DNA of 64,000 nt from assembly GCF_009911265.1 (NCBI RefSeq), contig NZ_QXXA01000007.1, positions 124,001-188,000 on the forward strand, given 5' to 3'. Both the position numbers and the translations under genes were made by a program. Below the pieces are notes generated by a model that did no database searches, had not been told where the DNA came from, and worked only from the letters and a program-made list of their open reading frames with translations. Below, piece by piece: positions 17,278 through 26,007 of this stretch. Position 1 is the stretch's first letter, and the number at the start of each line of letters is the position of its first letter. This DNA is from Senegalia massiliensis (GTDB taxonomy: Bacteria > Bacillota > Clostridia > Tissierellales > SIT17).

Positions 17278-19480
17278 TTTTTTTCCTTCTCTCTTTTACT
17301 AAGGCTGTAGCTACATGAATTCCTTTAGTACCTCTACCAAAACCTGCATCCATTCCATTCTTTTCAGCAATTTCTGGTGTTACTTGTGTACCTCCTGCAA
17401 GTATTACTAATTTATCACGTATACCTTTTTCTATTGCTAAATCATGAATATTTTTCATGTTTTTATAATGAACATCATCATGACTAATAATTGTAGAAGC
17501 AAGTATTGCATCTGCATTTAATTCTATAGCTGCATCTACAAGTTTTTCTACAGGAACTGAAGTTCCAAGATAGTGTACATCTATTCCATATTTTTCTATT
17601 CCACCATGTTTTATGTCAATGATTTCTCTAAGTCCTACAGAGTGTTCATCTTCACCAACTGTACCTGCAACTATTGTCATTGGGTTATTGTTGATTTCTT
17701 CCCTTATTTCATCTTCAGTCATAACCTGAGGCTTTGGAGGGATTACTAATTCATCTAAATCAATAGCAAATGGCACTCTACCTTTTATTTCTACTCTTGT
17801 ACCTTCTGCTTGTTGCATAACTTCTTTATGAATCATTTCAACATCAAGTAAGCCCATCTTTTTCCCTACTTCTATAGCTGCAAATTCAGCAGTTCTTTCA
17901 TCTACAGGTAAAAATAAAGTAGTTTGTACTATTCCATCACCTTTCCATTCCATCTCTGGTTTAATTTTAGATGACTCTCTTAATTCTTCTGTTTCAGCAA
18001 GTCTTAAATTAACATTATCATTTTCATCTAGTTCATCTATATAGATTATTTTATCAGGATCTTTAAATGTATCTCCATCAATTAATTTTGAAGGATCATC
18101 TTTTGCATCTTCATTATACTGCTCTATATTATTATACCCAAAGAATGCAGTTACTGGTGCCATATAATCTTCATCTCTCTCAAATATAGTACCTCTTCCG
18201 ATTCCTCCATCCATTTTTCTTGCAATTCCATCTCCATTTCTTTCAGGATATTCTCCAGAATCTACAAAGAAACCTTCTTCTACAGCTTTAAAATATCCAC
18301 CTACTTCTAATATTTCTTCCATAAATAATATAGCTCTTTCTTTTAATTCCCTTACTTTATCAGCCAATTCACCTTTATCTCTTTTAAGCTCTATCATCTC
18401 CATCAAGCCATCCATACCTACAAGAGCTTGTTTTGCTGTATCTGTTCCTTCTATATTATATATGTGCCACGGTACATTTCTGCCCTCATCAGGAGTAATT
18501 GTAGATTGTATCTCAGCACGTGTTAATTTTGATATTAATAAATTTAAAGTATGAGTTACAGTTGCCTCTCTTGTAGAAGATCCCATATATTTTGTGTTTT
18601 GTTGAGCTCTCATCTTATATTCTCTAAATAACTCTCTTAACGCAACAGCATATGGTAAGTCAAGCCTCATACTTGGCGCTGGTGGAGCAGTTGGAGGAAC
18701 TGTTGATAATGCAATATCTTCTTTTTTCATTCCTGCTTTCACAGAAAAAATTGAATTTAATGCATGTTGAACCATTAGTTCTGGCATAACTTTCCATGCT
18801 TCTCTTGCAGTAGCATTTGCATTATGAGCTCCATCTATTTGAACTATTCCAGCCCACGCCATTACTTTTTTTGCATTTGCAGCATCTACAAATGATCTAA
18901 TCATATTTATATTTCTATAAAGAACATTGTATTGTGGATCCTGATGGGCACCATTTACACCTTCTTCTGCAAACATAACTGCTATTTCAGGTCCTGCTAC
19001 ACCACTTACATAAGAATGGTAGTTTATTGGTCTTCCAACTTCATCTTCTATTATATCTAAAGCTTTTCTTTGTGCTCTAACTTGTTTTCTAGTAATTGGT
19101 ATTCCGCCTATACCTTGTGGTGTTCCTTCAATTAAGCCATCAAAATGACTTTGTCCTGCAGTTCTAATTACCATTAAGTGATCTGCACCATGCCACGCTG
19201 CCATACGCATTCTTCTAATATCATCTTCAAATCTACCAGAAGCTATTTCTGTAGTAATTACATTTGTAGGTTGTGGATCTATATCATTAAAATAATGAGC
19301 AGATGGTAAAGATTGACTCTTATCTAGATTTTCTGCTGTATCATAATATTCAAATTGTCCTATTTTTCTTTTTTCTCCAGTTCCTTTTCTCCACTGCCAT
19401 CCTCTTCTTCGTGGCCTATATTTATCTAAATCTTTTAGTAATTCTTTTATATCTAATCTTTCATTTGGTTTAAGATTCAT
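17267..19480 (-). CDS. oraE: D-ornithine 4,5-aminomutase large subunit OraE (B12- and PLP-binding)
   Basis: Moves the terminal amino group of D-ornithine to C4, giving 2,4-diaminopentanoate, using adenosylcobalamin and PLP. The 737-residue protein has an N-terminal TIM-barrel region (residues to about 540) and a C-terminal Rossmann B12 domain with the D-x-H-x-x-G signature DEHSVG (D611, H613, G616) and the following GIDVHYLGTSVPVEKLVDAA. The ATG at 19480 is chosen because GGAGG lies 8 nt upstream; the longer GTG at 19489 overlaps the ribosome site. It overlaps oraS by 11 nt and the glmL-like gene by 11 nt. Confidence 0.96.
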   Translation of the reverse strand: MNLKPNERLDIKELLKDLDKYRPRRRGWQWRKGTGEKRKIGQFEYYDTAENLDKSQSLPSAHYFNDIDPQPTNVITTEIASGRFEDDIRRMRMAAWHGADHLMVIRTAGQSHFDGLIEGTPQGIGGIPITRKQVRAQRKALDIIEDEVGRPINYHSYVSGVAGPEIAVMFAEEGVNGAHQDPQYNVLYRNINMIRSFVDAANAKKVMAWAGIVQIDGAHNANATAREAWKVMPELMVQHALNSIFSVKAGMKKEDIALSTVPPTAPPAPSMRLDLPYAVALRELFREYKMRAQQNTKYMGSSTREATVTHTLNLLISKLTRAEIQSTITPDEGRNVPWHIYNIEGTDTAKQALVGMDGLMEMIELKRDKGELADKVRELKERAILFMEEILEVGGYFKAVEEGFFVDSGEYPERNGDGIARKMDGGIGRGTIFERDEDYMAPVTAFFGYNNIEQYNEDAKDDPSKLIDGDTFKDPDKIIYIDELDENDNVNLRLAETEELRESSKIKPEMEWKGDGIVQTTLFLPVDERTAEFAAIEVGKKMGLLDVEMIHKEVMQQAEGTRVEIKGRVPFAIDLDELVIPPKPQVMTEDEIREEINNNPMTIVAGTVGEDEHSVGLREIIDIKHGGIEKYGIDVHYLGTSVPVEKLVDAAIELNADAILASTIISHDDVHYKNMKNIHDLAIEKGIRDKLVILAGGTQVTPEIAEKNGMDAGFGRGTKGIHVATALVKERRKKNEN

Positions 19481-19844
19481 GACTTTCACCTCCGTTGAAT
19501 ACTTCTATTGCTCTATCCCATAATTCACCATCTAATAACTTAAGACCTGTTTCCCTTATACCTAAATCCTGATCTTTTGATAGCTTATATATTACATTTC
19601 CTGCTCCTTTTCCCATAAGACCTCTATCCATTACTCCTTCAACTATTGCCTTTGACTCTATACTAGAAAACCCCATTCTCATTATTACCGATCTCTCTAT
19701 TGATGGAGTAGTATTTTTTTCTGCTAATTCTACTATTGGATCCATTATTTTTTCTGCTAACTCCCAAAATTTATTTTCTAATTCTTTTTCAGATAAATTT
19801 TCTAAATGCTTTCTTCTTTGTTTGAAATCATCTTCTCTTTTCAT
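19470..19844 (-). CDS. oraS: D-ornithine 4,5-aminomutase small subunit OraS
   Basis: The 124-residue small subunit that holds OraE in the heterodimeric aminomutase. It is mostly helical: KQRRKHLENLSEKELENKFWELAEKI, then RSVIMRMGFSSIESKAIVEG and the Gly-rich GLMGKGAGNVIYKLS region expected for OraS. It contains no cofactor motif itself. Placement between ortB (18 nt upstream) and oraE (11-nt overlap) confirms the call. ATG 19844 follows GGAGGTG. Confidence 0.95.
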   Translation of the reverse strand: MKREDDFKQRRKHLENLSEKELENKFWELAEKIMDPIVELAEKNTTPSIERSVIMRMGFSSIESKAIVEGVMDRGLMGKGAGNVIYKLSKDQDLGIRETGLKLLDGELWDRAIEVFNGGESHES

Positions 19845-19861
19845 TTACTACACCTCCGTAA

Positions 19862-21277
19862 TTAGTTATCTTTTAATTTTTCAATCATACTTATTACAAA
19901 TTCTTTACTTGACTTTGTATCTTCAGCTAAAAACTCTATATCTTTTTCTGTAATTTCAATATCTTCATTATTTTTTAAGCAATTTTTGATATAAGACTTT
20001 TTAATTTTTTCTAAGTCCAAATCATCAACTTTTATAAAGCTTGGATCCTTTGGTAAGATTATATTTTCACCTGCGACTTCATCCTTAGGATCACCTATTT
20101 TTATATCTACTCCATTATCCTTTGCAAAAGATAGTTGAGGCTGAATATGTTTTCCTGCTCCTGTATATTCAGTTTCTTGTACTACTATAATTTTATCTTC
20201 ATCTAATTCTTGTGCTATAGAAAATGCTGCAGCTAAAGAGGTATTTCCAGCTGGTCCTCTTTCAAGACCCTCAACTTGAGCTAATGCTTCTGTAATATAG
20301 AATACTTCTCCTTGATTAACTGTTACATATCTATCCATATATCTTAAAGGTCTTGCAGCAGAACGAGGTACATCAGATCTATCAGGCCATGTTGCAAATG
20401 GAATACCAAATCCTGTATGTCCTGTAGTGAATGATTTTTTATTAAATTGTGTATCACTAGCCATGTGAAGACCTTTTAAATTTACACTTGCCCCTATAAT
20501 TTCAACATTATCAGCTCCTGCTTTTATAAGTCCTCTTGCTGTTCCTGTAAGATTTCCGCCTCCTGCATTTGTTGCAACTACAACATCAGGATCTCTTCCT
20601 TCTAATTCCCTAAATTGCATAGCAATTTCATACCCTAATGTTTCTACACCGGCTATACCAAATGGTGTATATAATGAAGCATTAAAATATCCTGTTTCTT
20701 CAAGCAATTTTAAGAATGTATAGAACAATTCTGGACCTACAGTTAATTGTAATACTTCTGCTCCATATGCTTCACATTTCCTAGCCTTTTCTACTATCTC
20801 TGGCTGACCTACTCCCCTAGAATCATAACACTCTTGAACTATTATACATTTAAGTCCAAGCATAGCTGCTTGACTTGCAACAGCTGCACCATAATTACCA
20901 CTTGTTGCTGCTATAACACCTTTATAGCCATTTTTCTTAGCATGATATACACTAGTAGCTGCTCGTCTTGCTTTATAACTACCTGATGGATTTGAAGCTT
21001 CATCTTTTATAAATATTCTAGCCCCTTTTCCTTCAGGTGCAAATTTTCTTGCAAGTTTAGTGATATTTTTTAATTCTAAAAGTGGTGTATTTCCAATTCC
21101 TGTTTCTTTTTGTGTTCTCTGAATTTCAGATAAGTCATATCCAGTTTTATGCATCATATCATTGTAATCGAAACGTATTCCTTTAGTTTCAAAAGCTTCG
21201 TAATCTATCCCTACAGCTTTTTTCATTATTTCATTTTTTCTTTCCATTACTGATTTATAGCTCATATCTTTATTCAT
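19862..21277 (-). CDS. ortB: 2-amino-4-oxopentanoate thiolase subunit OrtB (PLP)
   Basis: With OrtA it cleaves 2-amino-4-oxopentanoate with CoA to D-alanine and acetyl-CoA, the energy-yielding step. The protein is a fold-type II PLP enzyme resembling threonine synthase: internal lysine in ASNPSGSYKARRA near residue 120, GYKGVIAATSGNYGAAVASQAAM, a Gly-rich phosphate loop VVATNAGGGNLTGTARGL and GPAGNTSLAAAFS. Start ATG 21277 has AGGTGG 8 nt upstream; the GTG codons at 21286-21289 are within the ribosome site. It overlaps ortA by 8 nt. Confidence 0.95.
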   Translation of the reverse strand: MNKDMSYKSVMERKNEIMKKAVGIDYEAFETKGIRFDYNDMMHKTGYDLSEIQRTQKETGIGNTPLLELKNITKLARKFAPEGKGARIFIKDEASNPSGSYKARRAATSVYHAKKNGYKGVIAATSGNYGAAVASQAAMLGLKCIIVQECYDSRGVGQPEIVEKARKCEAYGAEVLQLTVGPELFYTFLKLLEETGYFNASLYTPFGIAGVETLGYEIAMQFRELEGRDPDVVVATNAGGGNLTGTARGLIKAGADNVEIIGASVNLKGLHMASDTQFNKKSFTTGHTGFGIPFATWPDRSDVPRSAARPLRYMDRYVTVNQGEVFYITEALAQVEGLERGPAGNTSLAAAFSIAQELDEDKIIVVQETEYTGAGKHIQPQLSFAKDNGVDIKIGDPKDEVAGENIILPKDPSFIKVDDLDLEKIKKSYIKNCLKNNEDIEITEKDIEFLAEDTKSSKEFVISMIEKLKDN

Positions 21278-21578
21278 TATCTTCACCACCTTCTAAAATA
21301 CCTCTTAATTGCCTTCCAATATAGAGTAATTCAGGAACAGACTTTCCATAACTATGAGTATAATATGGATCAATTTCTAGTAATTGTCCTTTTATTCTTC
21401 TTCCTATATATGTTTCAACTTCTACTTGATCTCCTATTTCAGCATTTTCATTTATCAAAAATCCCTTGTCCCACATTTCAAGTGGTACTTTTTTTGTATC
21501 ATCAGGTACTTGTGGGGCTCTCTCACTTGATTTTAAGACTATATTATATATCCTTACCCAATCACCTTTTTTTGCCAT
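21270..21578 (-). CDS. ortA: 2-amino-4-oxopentanoate thiolase subunit OrtA
   Basis: The 102-residue partner of OrtB. Sequence features: a beta-rich start AKKGDWVRIYNIVL, the conserved SSERAPQVPDDTKKVPLEMW block and a C-terminal IDPYYTHSYGKSVPELL. No cofactor site is visible. It lies 9 nt after ord and overlaps ortB, matching the order in known ornithine fermenters. ATG 21578 is preferred (AGGGA 6 nt upstream) over the GTG one codon earlier. Confidence 0.95.
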   Translation of the reverse strand: MAKKGDWVRIYNIVLKSSERAPQVPDDTKKVPLEMWDKGFLINENAEIGDQVEVETYIGRRIKGQLLEIDPYYTHSYGKSVPELLYIGRQLRGILEGGEDNE

Positions 21579-21587
21579 CACATATCC

Positions 21588-22631
21588 CTACTTTCTTATT
21601 AATTCTCTTATATCTCCCATTATTGCTCTTGGAACTGGTAAATCTATCATTGTCTTAAGACCTGATGGAGCATTTATAACATGTGGAATCATATTTACAC
21701 ACATGGCTATAGTTCCAAGTCCACCTTCAACTTCTGGTTTTATAGACATATTAACTTCTGGCGTTCCTTTAATTCTTATATAATCCCCAGTATGAGTTCC
21801 TTCCATTTCTGGTTCTATTTGTTGAGGATGCTTCATATCAATTTTTACCTCTCCATCAACATAGCCTTGACCCGTCATATTAACACCTGCAACATTACCA
21901 GCTTTTGCAAATCCATATGGAGATTGTCTATCTACATTAGTAACAATTGGCTTCATTTGTTGTTCAAATTTTTCAACAGGCCATCCAATTGCATCGCCTA
22001 TCATATTAATTGATTCTTTAAATCCTACATGCCCTGCTAACGTTCCATCCTTAACACCTTTTTCAAATTCATCAACTGTTATACCTACTCCTTGTTCCTC
22101 CATTACAGCTGAACCAAATGGAGAAAGACTATTAACTCTTTCTGCTTCAATGTGTTCAACATCTGTCATACACCCTGTAAGACACACTACTAGTAAATCC
22201 ATTATTAATCCTGGATTAATACCTGTCCCTAACACAGAAACGTTATTCTCTTTAGCTATTTCATCTAGCTTTTTAGATAATTCTGGATTTTGAGCTTTAG
22301 GATATGCCATCTCTTCAGCAGTGGAAATTACATTAATTTTATTTTCTAATAATTGCTTTAATTTAGGAAACGTTTTCTCTGTAAAAGAATCAGTAGCAAC
22401 TAAAGCTATATCAGGTTTTGTACTCATAACTGATTCAATATCTGAATTAATTATTACTTCATTATGATTTTTATTTTCAACACCTAGCACTTCAAATATG
22501 CTTTTCCCAACTCTCTTTTCGTTTCTATCACATACACCTACTATTTCGACACCTTTTTTCTTTAATAACATTTTTGCCATTCCACTTCCCATGGCACCAA
22601 ATCCCCATATAATCACTTTAATTTTTTCCAT
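21588..22631 (-). CDS. ord: 2,4-diaminopentanoate dehydrogenase
   Basis: Oxidatively deaminates 2,4-diaminopentanoate to 2-amino-4-oxopentanoate with NAD(P)+. The 347-residue protein has an N-terminal dinucleotide-binding fold (IWGFGAMGSGMAKML, residues 8-22, then VGVCDRN) and a C-terminal domain with GTGINPGLIMDLLVV and SPFGSAVMEEQGVG, as in dihydrodipicolinate reductase-like DAPDH. It is the first gene of the ornithine operon, 29 nt from the predicted sigma-54 transcription start; GGAGGTG lies before ATG 22631. The gene order ord-ortA-ortB-oraS-oraE matches the chemistry. Confidence 0.95.
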   Translation of the reverse strand: MEKIKVIIWGFGAMGSGMAKMLLKKKGVEIVGVCDRNEKRVGKSIFEVLGVENKNHNEVIINSDIESVMSTKPDIALVATDSFTEKTFPKLKQLLENKINVISTAEEMAYPKAQNPELSKKLDEIAKENNVSVLGTGINPGLIMDLLVVCLTGCMTDVEHIEAERVNSLSPFGSAVMEEQGVGITVDEFEKGVKDGTLAGHVGFKESINMIGDAIGWPVEKFEQQMKPIVTNVDRQSPYGFAKAGNVAGVNMTGQGYVDGEVKIDMKHPQQIEPEMEGTHTGDYIRIKGTPEVNMSIKPEVEGGLGTIAMCVNMIPHVINAPSGLKTMIDLPVPRAIMGDIRELIRK

Positions 22632-22669
22632 CTGTTACACCTCCATATTATTTTACACCTATATACTTA

Positions 22670-22686
22670 TGCAAATATCTTGCCAA
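22670..22686 (-). promoter_or_regulatory. Sigma-54 (-24/-12) promoter of the ornithine operon
   Basis: Minus strand TTGGCA-N7-TTGCA: the invariant GG (-24) and GC (-12) are exactly 10 nt apart. Predicted start is near 22660, giving a short leader before ord. The adjacent upstream gene encodes a sigma-54 activator. Confidence 0.85.
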
Positions 22687-22772
22687 AATAGAAATTTCTA
22701 AATATTATATCTATTGGCTATATTTCAATCATTTAAATTTCATAAAATTTGTGAATATATATACAAGACATG

Positions 22773-22819
22773 AAAATGCCCATATTTTTGCATGATTCAT
22801 GCAAAAATATGGGCATTTT
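22773..22819 (-). promoter_or_regulatory. 47-bp near-perfect palindrome: terminator of the activator gene and/or upstream activator site
   Basis: Two 23-nt arms match perfectly around one central T (22796). The outer part reads AAAATGCCCATA, the inner part TGCATGA-T-TCATGCA. It overlaps the stop codon of the sigma-54 activator, and on the minus strand ends in TTTT, so it can act as a terminator. Its centre lies about 136 bp upstream of the predicted sigma-54 start, where enhancer sites usually are. Confidence 0.7.
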
Positions 22820-24224
22820 ATTTTAGGTTATATCTTTTTATTTTATGTTGTAATGTTTGTCTTTTAATATTTAAATTTCTTGCTGTTTGAGATATATTAT
22901 GATTATTTTGAGTTAATTCTCTTTCTATTATTTTTTTCTCAATATCATTAATTGTCTTTTGCAGAGAATTTTTTATTTCTATATCAAAATCATTTTTAGA
23001 CTCTCTCTTCCTGATATTTTTAAAATCACTTATATAATCAGGAAAATGTTCAATATGAAGTACATGTTCATCATTTTCCACAAAATTCATTGCACCTTCA
23101 ATCATATTTTCTAATTCCCTTATATTCCCAGGCCAACTATAATTATTAAACAAGTCCATAACTTCCCGGGATATCATCCATACATCTTTCTCTAGTTTAA
23201 AATTAAATTTTTTTATGAATTCATTTATTAATAATTTTAAGTCTCCAATTCTTTTTTTTAATGGAGGGATATCAATATATATTACATTTAATCTAAAATA
23301 TAAATCTTTTCTTAAATTCCCACTCTTTATTGATTCTAAAGGTGTTTGGTTAGTTGTAGCAATAATTTTAACATCAATGGGTATATCATTAAGTCCTCCA
23401 ACTCTTCTAATATAACCTTCCTGTAATACTCTTAATAATTTAGATTGTAATATCAGTCCCATAGAGTCGATCTCATCAAGAAGAAGAGTCCCTCCATTTG
23501 CTTGTTCAAAAAGCCCTGGTCTATCAATTGCACCTGTAAAACCACCTTTTACTGTTCCAAATAATAAGCCTTCTAAAAGTTGTTCTGGAAGTGCTGCACA
23601 ATTCTGGGCAATAAAAGGTTTATTGCTTCTTATCCCAGAATAATGAATACTCTGAGAAAATAATTCTTTTCCAGTTCCAGTTTCACCATATATTAAAACA
23701 CTAGAAGATGAGTTTGATGCTTTTTTTGCTATTCTTATAGCCTTTTTAATAGATTCTGATTTACCTATAATATGATCAAATGTATATTTTTTTATTTTAT
23801 CTTCAGATTTTAATTTTTCTCTGTTAGATAACTTATTTCTTAGTTCAATCAATTCTTCTGATAACTTCTTTATCTTAGTTATATCTTTTCCAATTTCTAC
23901 TGCTCCTATTAAATCATTATCATTAAATAAGGGAATTGTTGTATTAACAGAAGATATTTTTTTACCTTTATAATTTAAATATGTCTGACTCCTATTTACA
24001 ATTGGCCTCCCGTTTTTTATAACGGTAAGTAAAGTACTAGTTTTTTCATCTAAAGAAGGAAATAACTCTAATAATTGTTTTCCAAGAATATTCTCAGGCT
24101 CAATTCCTTCTATTTTTTCCATAGATTTATTATATAATATAGTTTTACCTTCAATATCTATAACATGAATACCTTCATCTAAATACTCTAAAATATTTTT
24201 CAAAATTATATAATTTAGATCCAC
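22818..24224 (-). CDS. Sigma-54-dependent transcriptional activator (PAS, AAA+, Fis-type HTH)
   Basis: A 468-residue enhancer-binding protein. Residues about 5-115 are a PAS sensor (DLNYIILKNILEYLDEGIHVID-type start, cited in part); about 145-375 are the AAA+ domain with Walker A GETGTGKE, Walker B TLLLDEIDSM and the sigma-54 contact loop reading GGFTGA instead of the usual GAFTGA; the C-terminus has a Fis helix-turn-helix (NNHNISQTARNLNIKRQTLQHKIKR). Being directly upstream of the sigma-54 promoter of the ornithine operon, it is the likely activator, sensing ornithine or a related ligand through PAS (inference). Start is GTG 24224 with AAGGTGAT; 12 nt after phoR-like gene. Confidence 0.92.
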   Translation of the reverse strand: MDLNYIILKNILEYLDEGIHVIDIEGKTILYNKSMEKIEGIEPENILGKQLLELFPSLDEKTSTLLTVIKNGRPIVNRSQTYLNYKGKKISSVNTTIPLFNDNDLIGAVEIGKDITKIKKLSEELIELRNKLSNREKLKSEDKIKKYTFDHIIGKSESIKKAIRIAKKASNSSSSVLIYGETGTGKELFSQSIHYSGIRSNKPFIAQNCAALPEQLLEGLLFGTVKGGFTGAIDRPGLFEQANGGTLLLDEIDSMGLILQSKLLRVLQEGYIRRVGGLNDIPIDVKIIATTNQTPLESIKSGNLRKDLYFRLNVIYIDIPPLKKRIGDLKLLINEFIKKFNFKLEKDVWMISREVMDLFNNYSWPGNIRELENMIEGAMNFVENDEHVLHIEHFPDYISDFKNIRKRESKNDFDIEIKNSLQKTINDIEKKIIERELTQNNHNISQTARNLNIKRQTLQHKIKRYNLK

Positions 24225-24236
24225 TTTATCACCTTC

Positions 24237-25997
24237 TTATTTATTTCTAATAGGTAATATTATCTTAAATTCAGTACCTTTACCCATTTCACTTTTAACC
24301 TTTATATCTCCATTAAATTGAATTACAATATGCTTTACTATAGCAAGACCTAAACCTGTACCAGCAATCTTTTTTGAGCGTGCTTTATCAACTCTAAAAA
24401 ACCTTTCAAATAATCTATCTAAATATTCTTTTTCTATTCCTATCCCAGTATCTTTTATTGAAATAATTAATTGATCACTTACATTATATGCAGTTATTGT
24501 TATCTGTCCATTTGGTTTAGTATATTTTATAGCATTATCAATTAAATTTATAAGCATCTGCTTAAACCAACCTCTATTTCCATATATATCTGGTAAATTA
24601 CCATTTACTTTATCTATAATTGTAATATTCTTTTCAACTGCTAGTTCAGTTAGAAATTGTATAACTTCATTTATAGATATATTAGGATTGATAATTTCAT
24701 GCTTTATTTTATTCTTACTATTTTCTATATCTGTAAGTATTAATAAATCTTCAATTAGATTATTTAATCTATAAGTTTCTTCATCAATAATATTTAAAAA
24801 CTTATTTCTTAAATTTTCATCCTCTACTGCTCCTGATTTTAATGTTTCTATAAATCCTTTTATAGAAGTGAGAGGAGTTTTTAATTCGTGACTAACATTA
24901 GCTACAAAATCTTTTCTCATAGTTTCAAGTTTTCTCATCTCAGTTATATCTTCCAATATTATAAGTGTACCTATTTTTCTATTTGGATTATCTTGGTATG
25001 TTATTGGACTTGTATATACTTTTAAAATATTAGTTAAAGGATGATTAATATAAATTTCTATACTTTCTTTATTATCTTTATACAGTAAATCTTCTAAATC
25101 ACTATTTAATTTTGTATTTTGAATGACTTCAAATAAACTTTGATTCCTAACCAATTCATTTTTTATAGAAAACATTTTTTCAGCTGATGGATTTATATAC
25201 ATAATATTATTATTTGTATCTAATGCAATAACACCATTTAACATACTCTTGAGTATTGCTCTTAAGTTTGTATTACTATTTTTAAGTTCTTCTATCTTTT
25301 CACTTAATTCTATACTCATAATATTAAAGCTTTCTGCTAATATCCCTAGTTCATCATCATTATTAATCCTAACTTTTTCACCATAATTTCCTTTACTAAT
25401 ATTTCTTGTTACTTTAGTAAATTGTTCTATGGGATAAGTTAATTTATTAATATATCTTATGGCTAATATTATAGCTATAAAAAGACCAGTAAATGCTGAA
25501 ATTATAATATTCATATATATTTTTTTTGTGTATTTATTAATGTATTTTAAAGGAAGAGATAATCTTATAGCAGCAATATTTGAATTTTCTTGTTCGAAAG
25601 GAATAGATACATAATACATTTCAGTATTAAGAGAATTACTATATCTTTGACTAATACCTATCGTGCCATTTAAAGCTTTTTTTATTTCGGGTCTATTTAT
25701 ATGACTTTTAAGATCTTCTATATTTGCATGAGAATCTCCTACAACATTTCCATTTTTGTCTATAATTGTTATCCTGCTATCTATTTCTTGTGCATATTTT
25801 TCTGATATTTCATTTAAGTCAATATAATCATTAAGATTATTCTTTAAAAATGAATTAATAAGCTTTGCGTTAGATATCATTCTTTTTTCTATATTATCAA
25901 TATAATTTTTTCTCACTAAACTTATTGATAAAGATCCAGTAGCTATTACTCCAATTAAAATTAATATAGAAAAAATTATAAATACTCTTCTTTTCAT
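24237..25997 (-). CDS. phoR: PhoR-like sensor histidine kinase
   Basis: A 586-residue membrane kinase: TM helix about 5-27, an extracytoplasmic domain to about 160, second TM about 161-182, HAMP linker (YPIEQFTKVTRNISKGNYGEKV), PAS domain (ILKSMLNGVIALDTNNNIMYINPS), HisKA box FVANVSHELKTPLTSIKGF with the phospho-acceptor His, and a HATPase with DNAIKYTKPNGQ and GTGLGLAIVKHI. Domain order equals PhoR/WalK-type kinases. It lies 10 nt after the regulator gene, so they form one unit. Given Pho boxes before pstS in the same window, phosphate sensing is plausible but not proven. Confidence 0.9.
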   Translation of the reverse strand: MKRRVFIIFSILILIGVIATGSLSISLVRKNYIDNIEKRMISNAKLINSFLKNNLNDYIDLNEISEKYAQEIDSRITIIDKNGNVVGDSHANIEDLKSHINRPEIKKALNGTIGISQRYSNSLNTEMYYVSIPFEQENSNIAAIRLSLPLKYINKYTKKIYMNIIISAFTGLFIAIILAIRYINKLTYPIEQFTKVTRNISKGNYGEKVRINNDDELGILAESFNIMSIELSEKIEELKNSNTNLRAILKSMLNGVIALDTNNNIMYINPSAEKMFSIKNELVRNQSLFEVIQNTKLNSDLEDLLYKDNKESIEIYINHPLTNILKVYTSPITYQDNPNRKIGTLIILEDITEMRKLETMRKDFVANVSHELKTPLTSIKGFIETLKSGAVEDENLRNKFLNIIDEETYRLNNLIEDLLILTDIENSKNKIKHEIINPNISINEVIQFLTELAVEKNITIIDKVNGNLPDIYGNRGWFKQMLINLIDNAIKYTKPNGQITITAYNVSDQLIISIKDTGIGIEKEYLDRLFERFFRVDKARSKKIAGTGLGLAIVKHIVIQFNGDIKVKSEMGKGTEFKIILPIRNK

Positions 25998-26007
25998 TTA
26001 TATCTCC

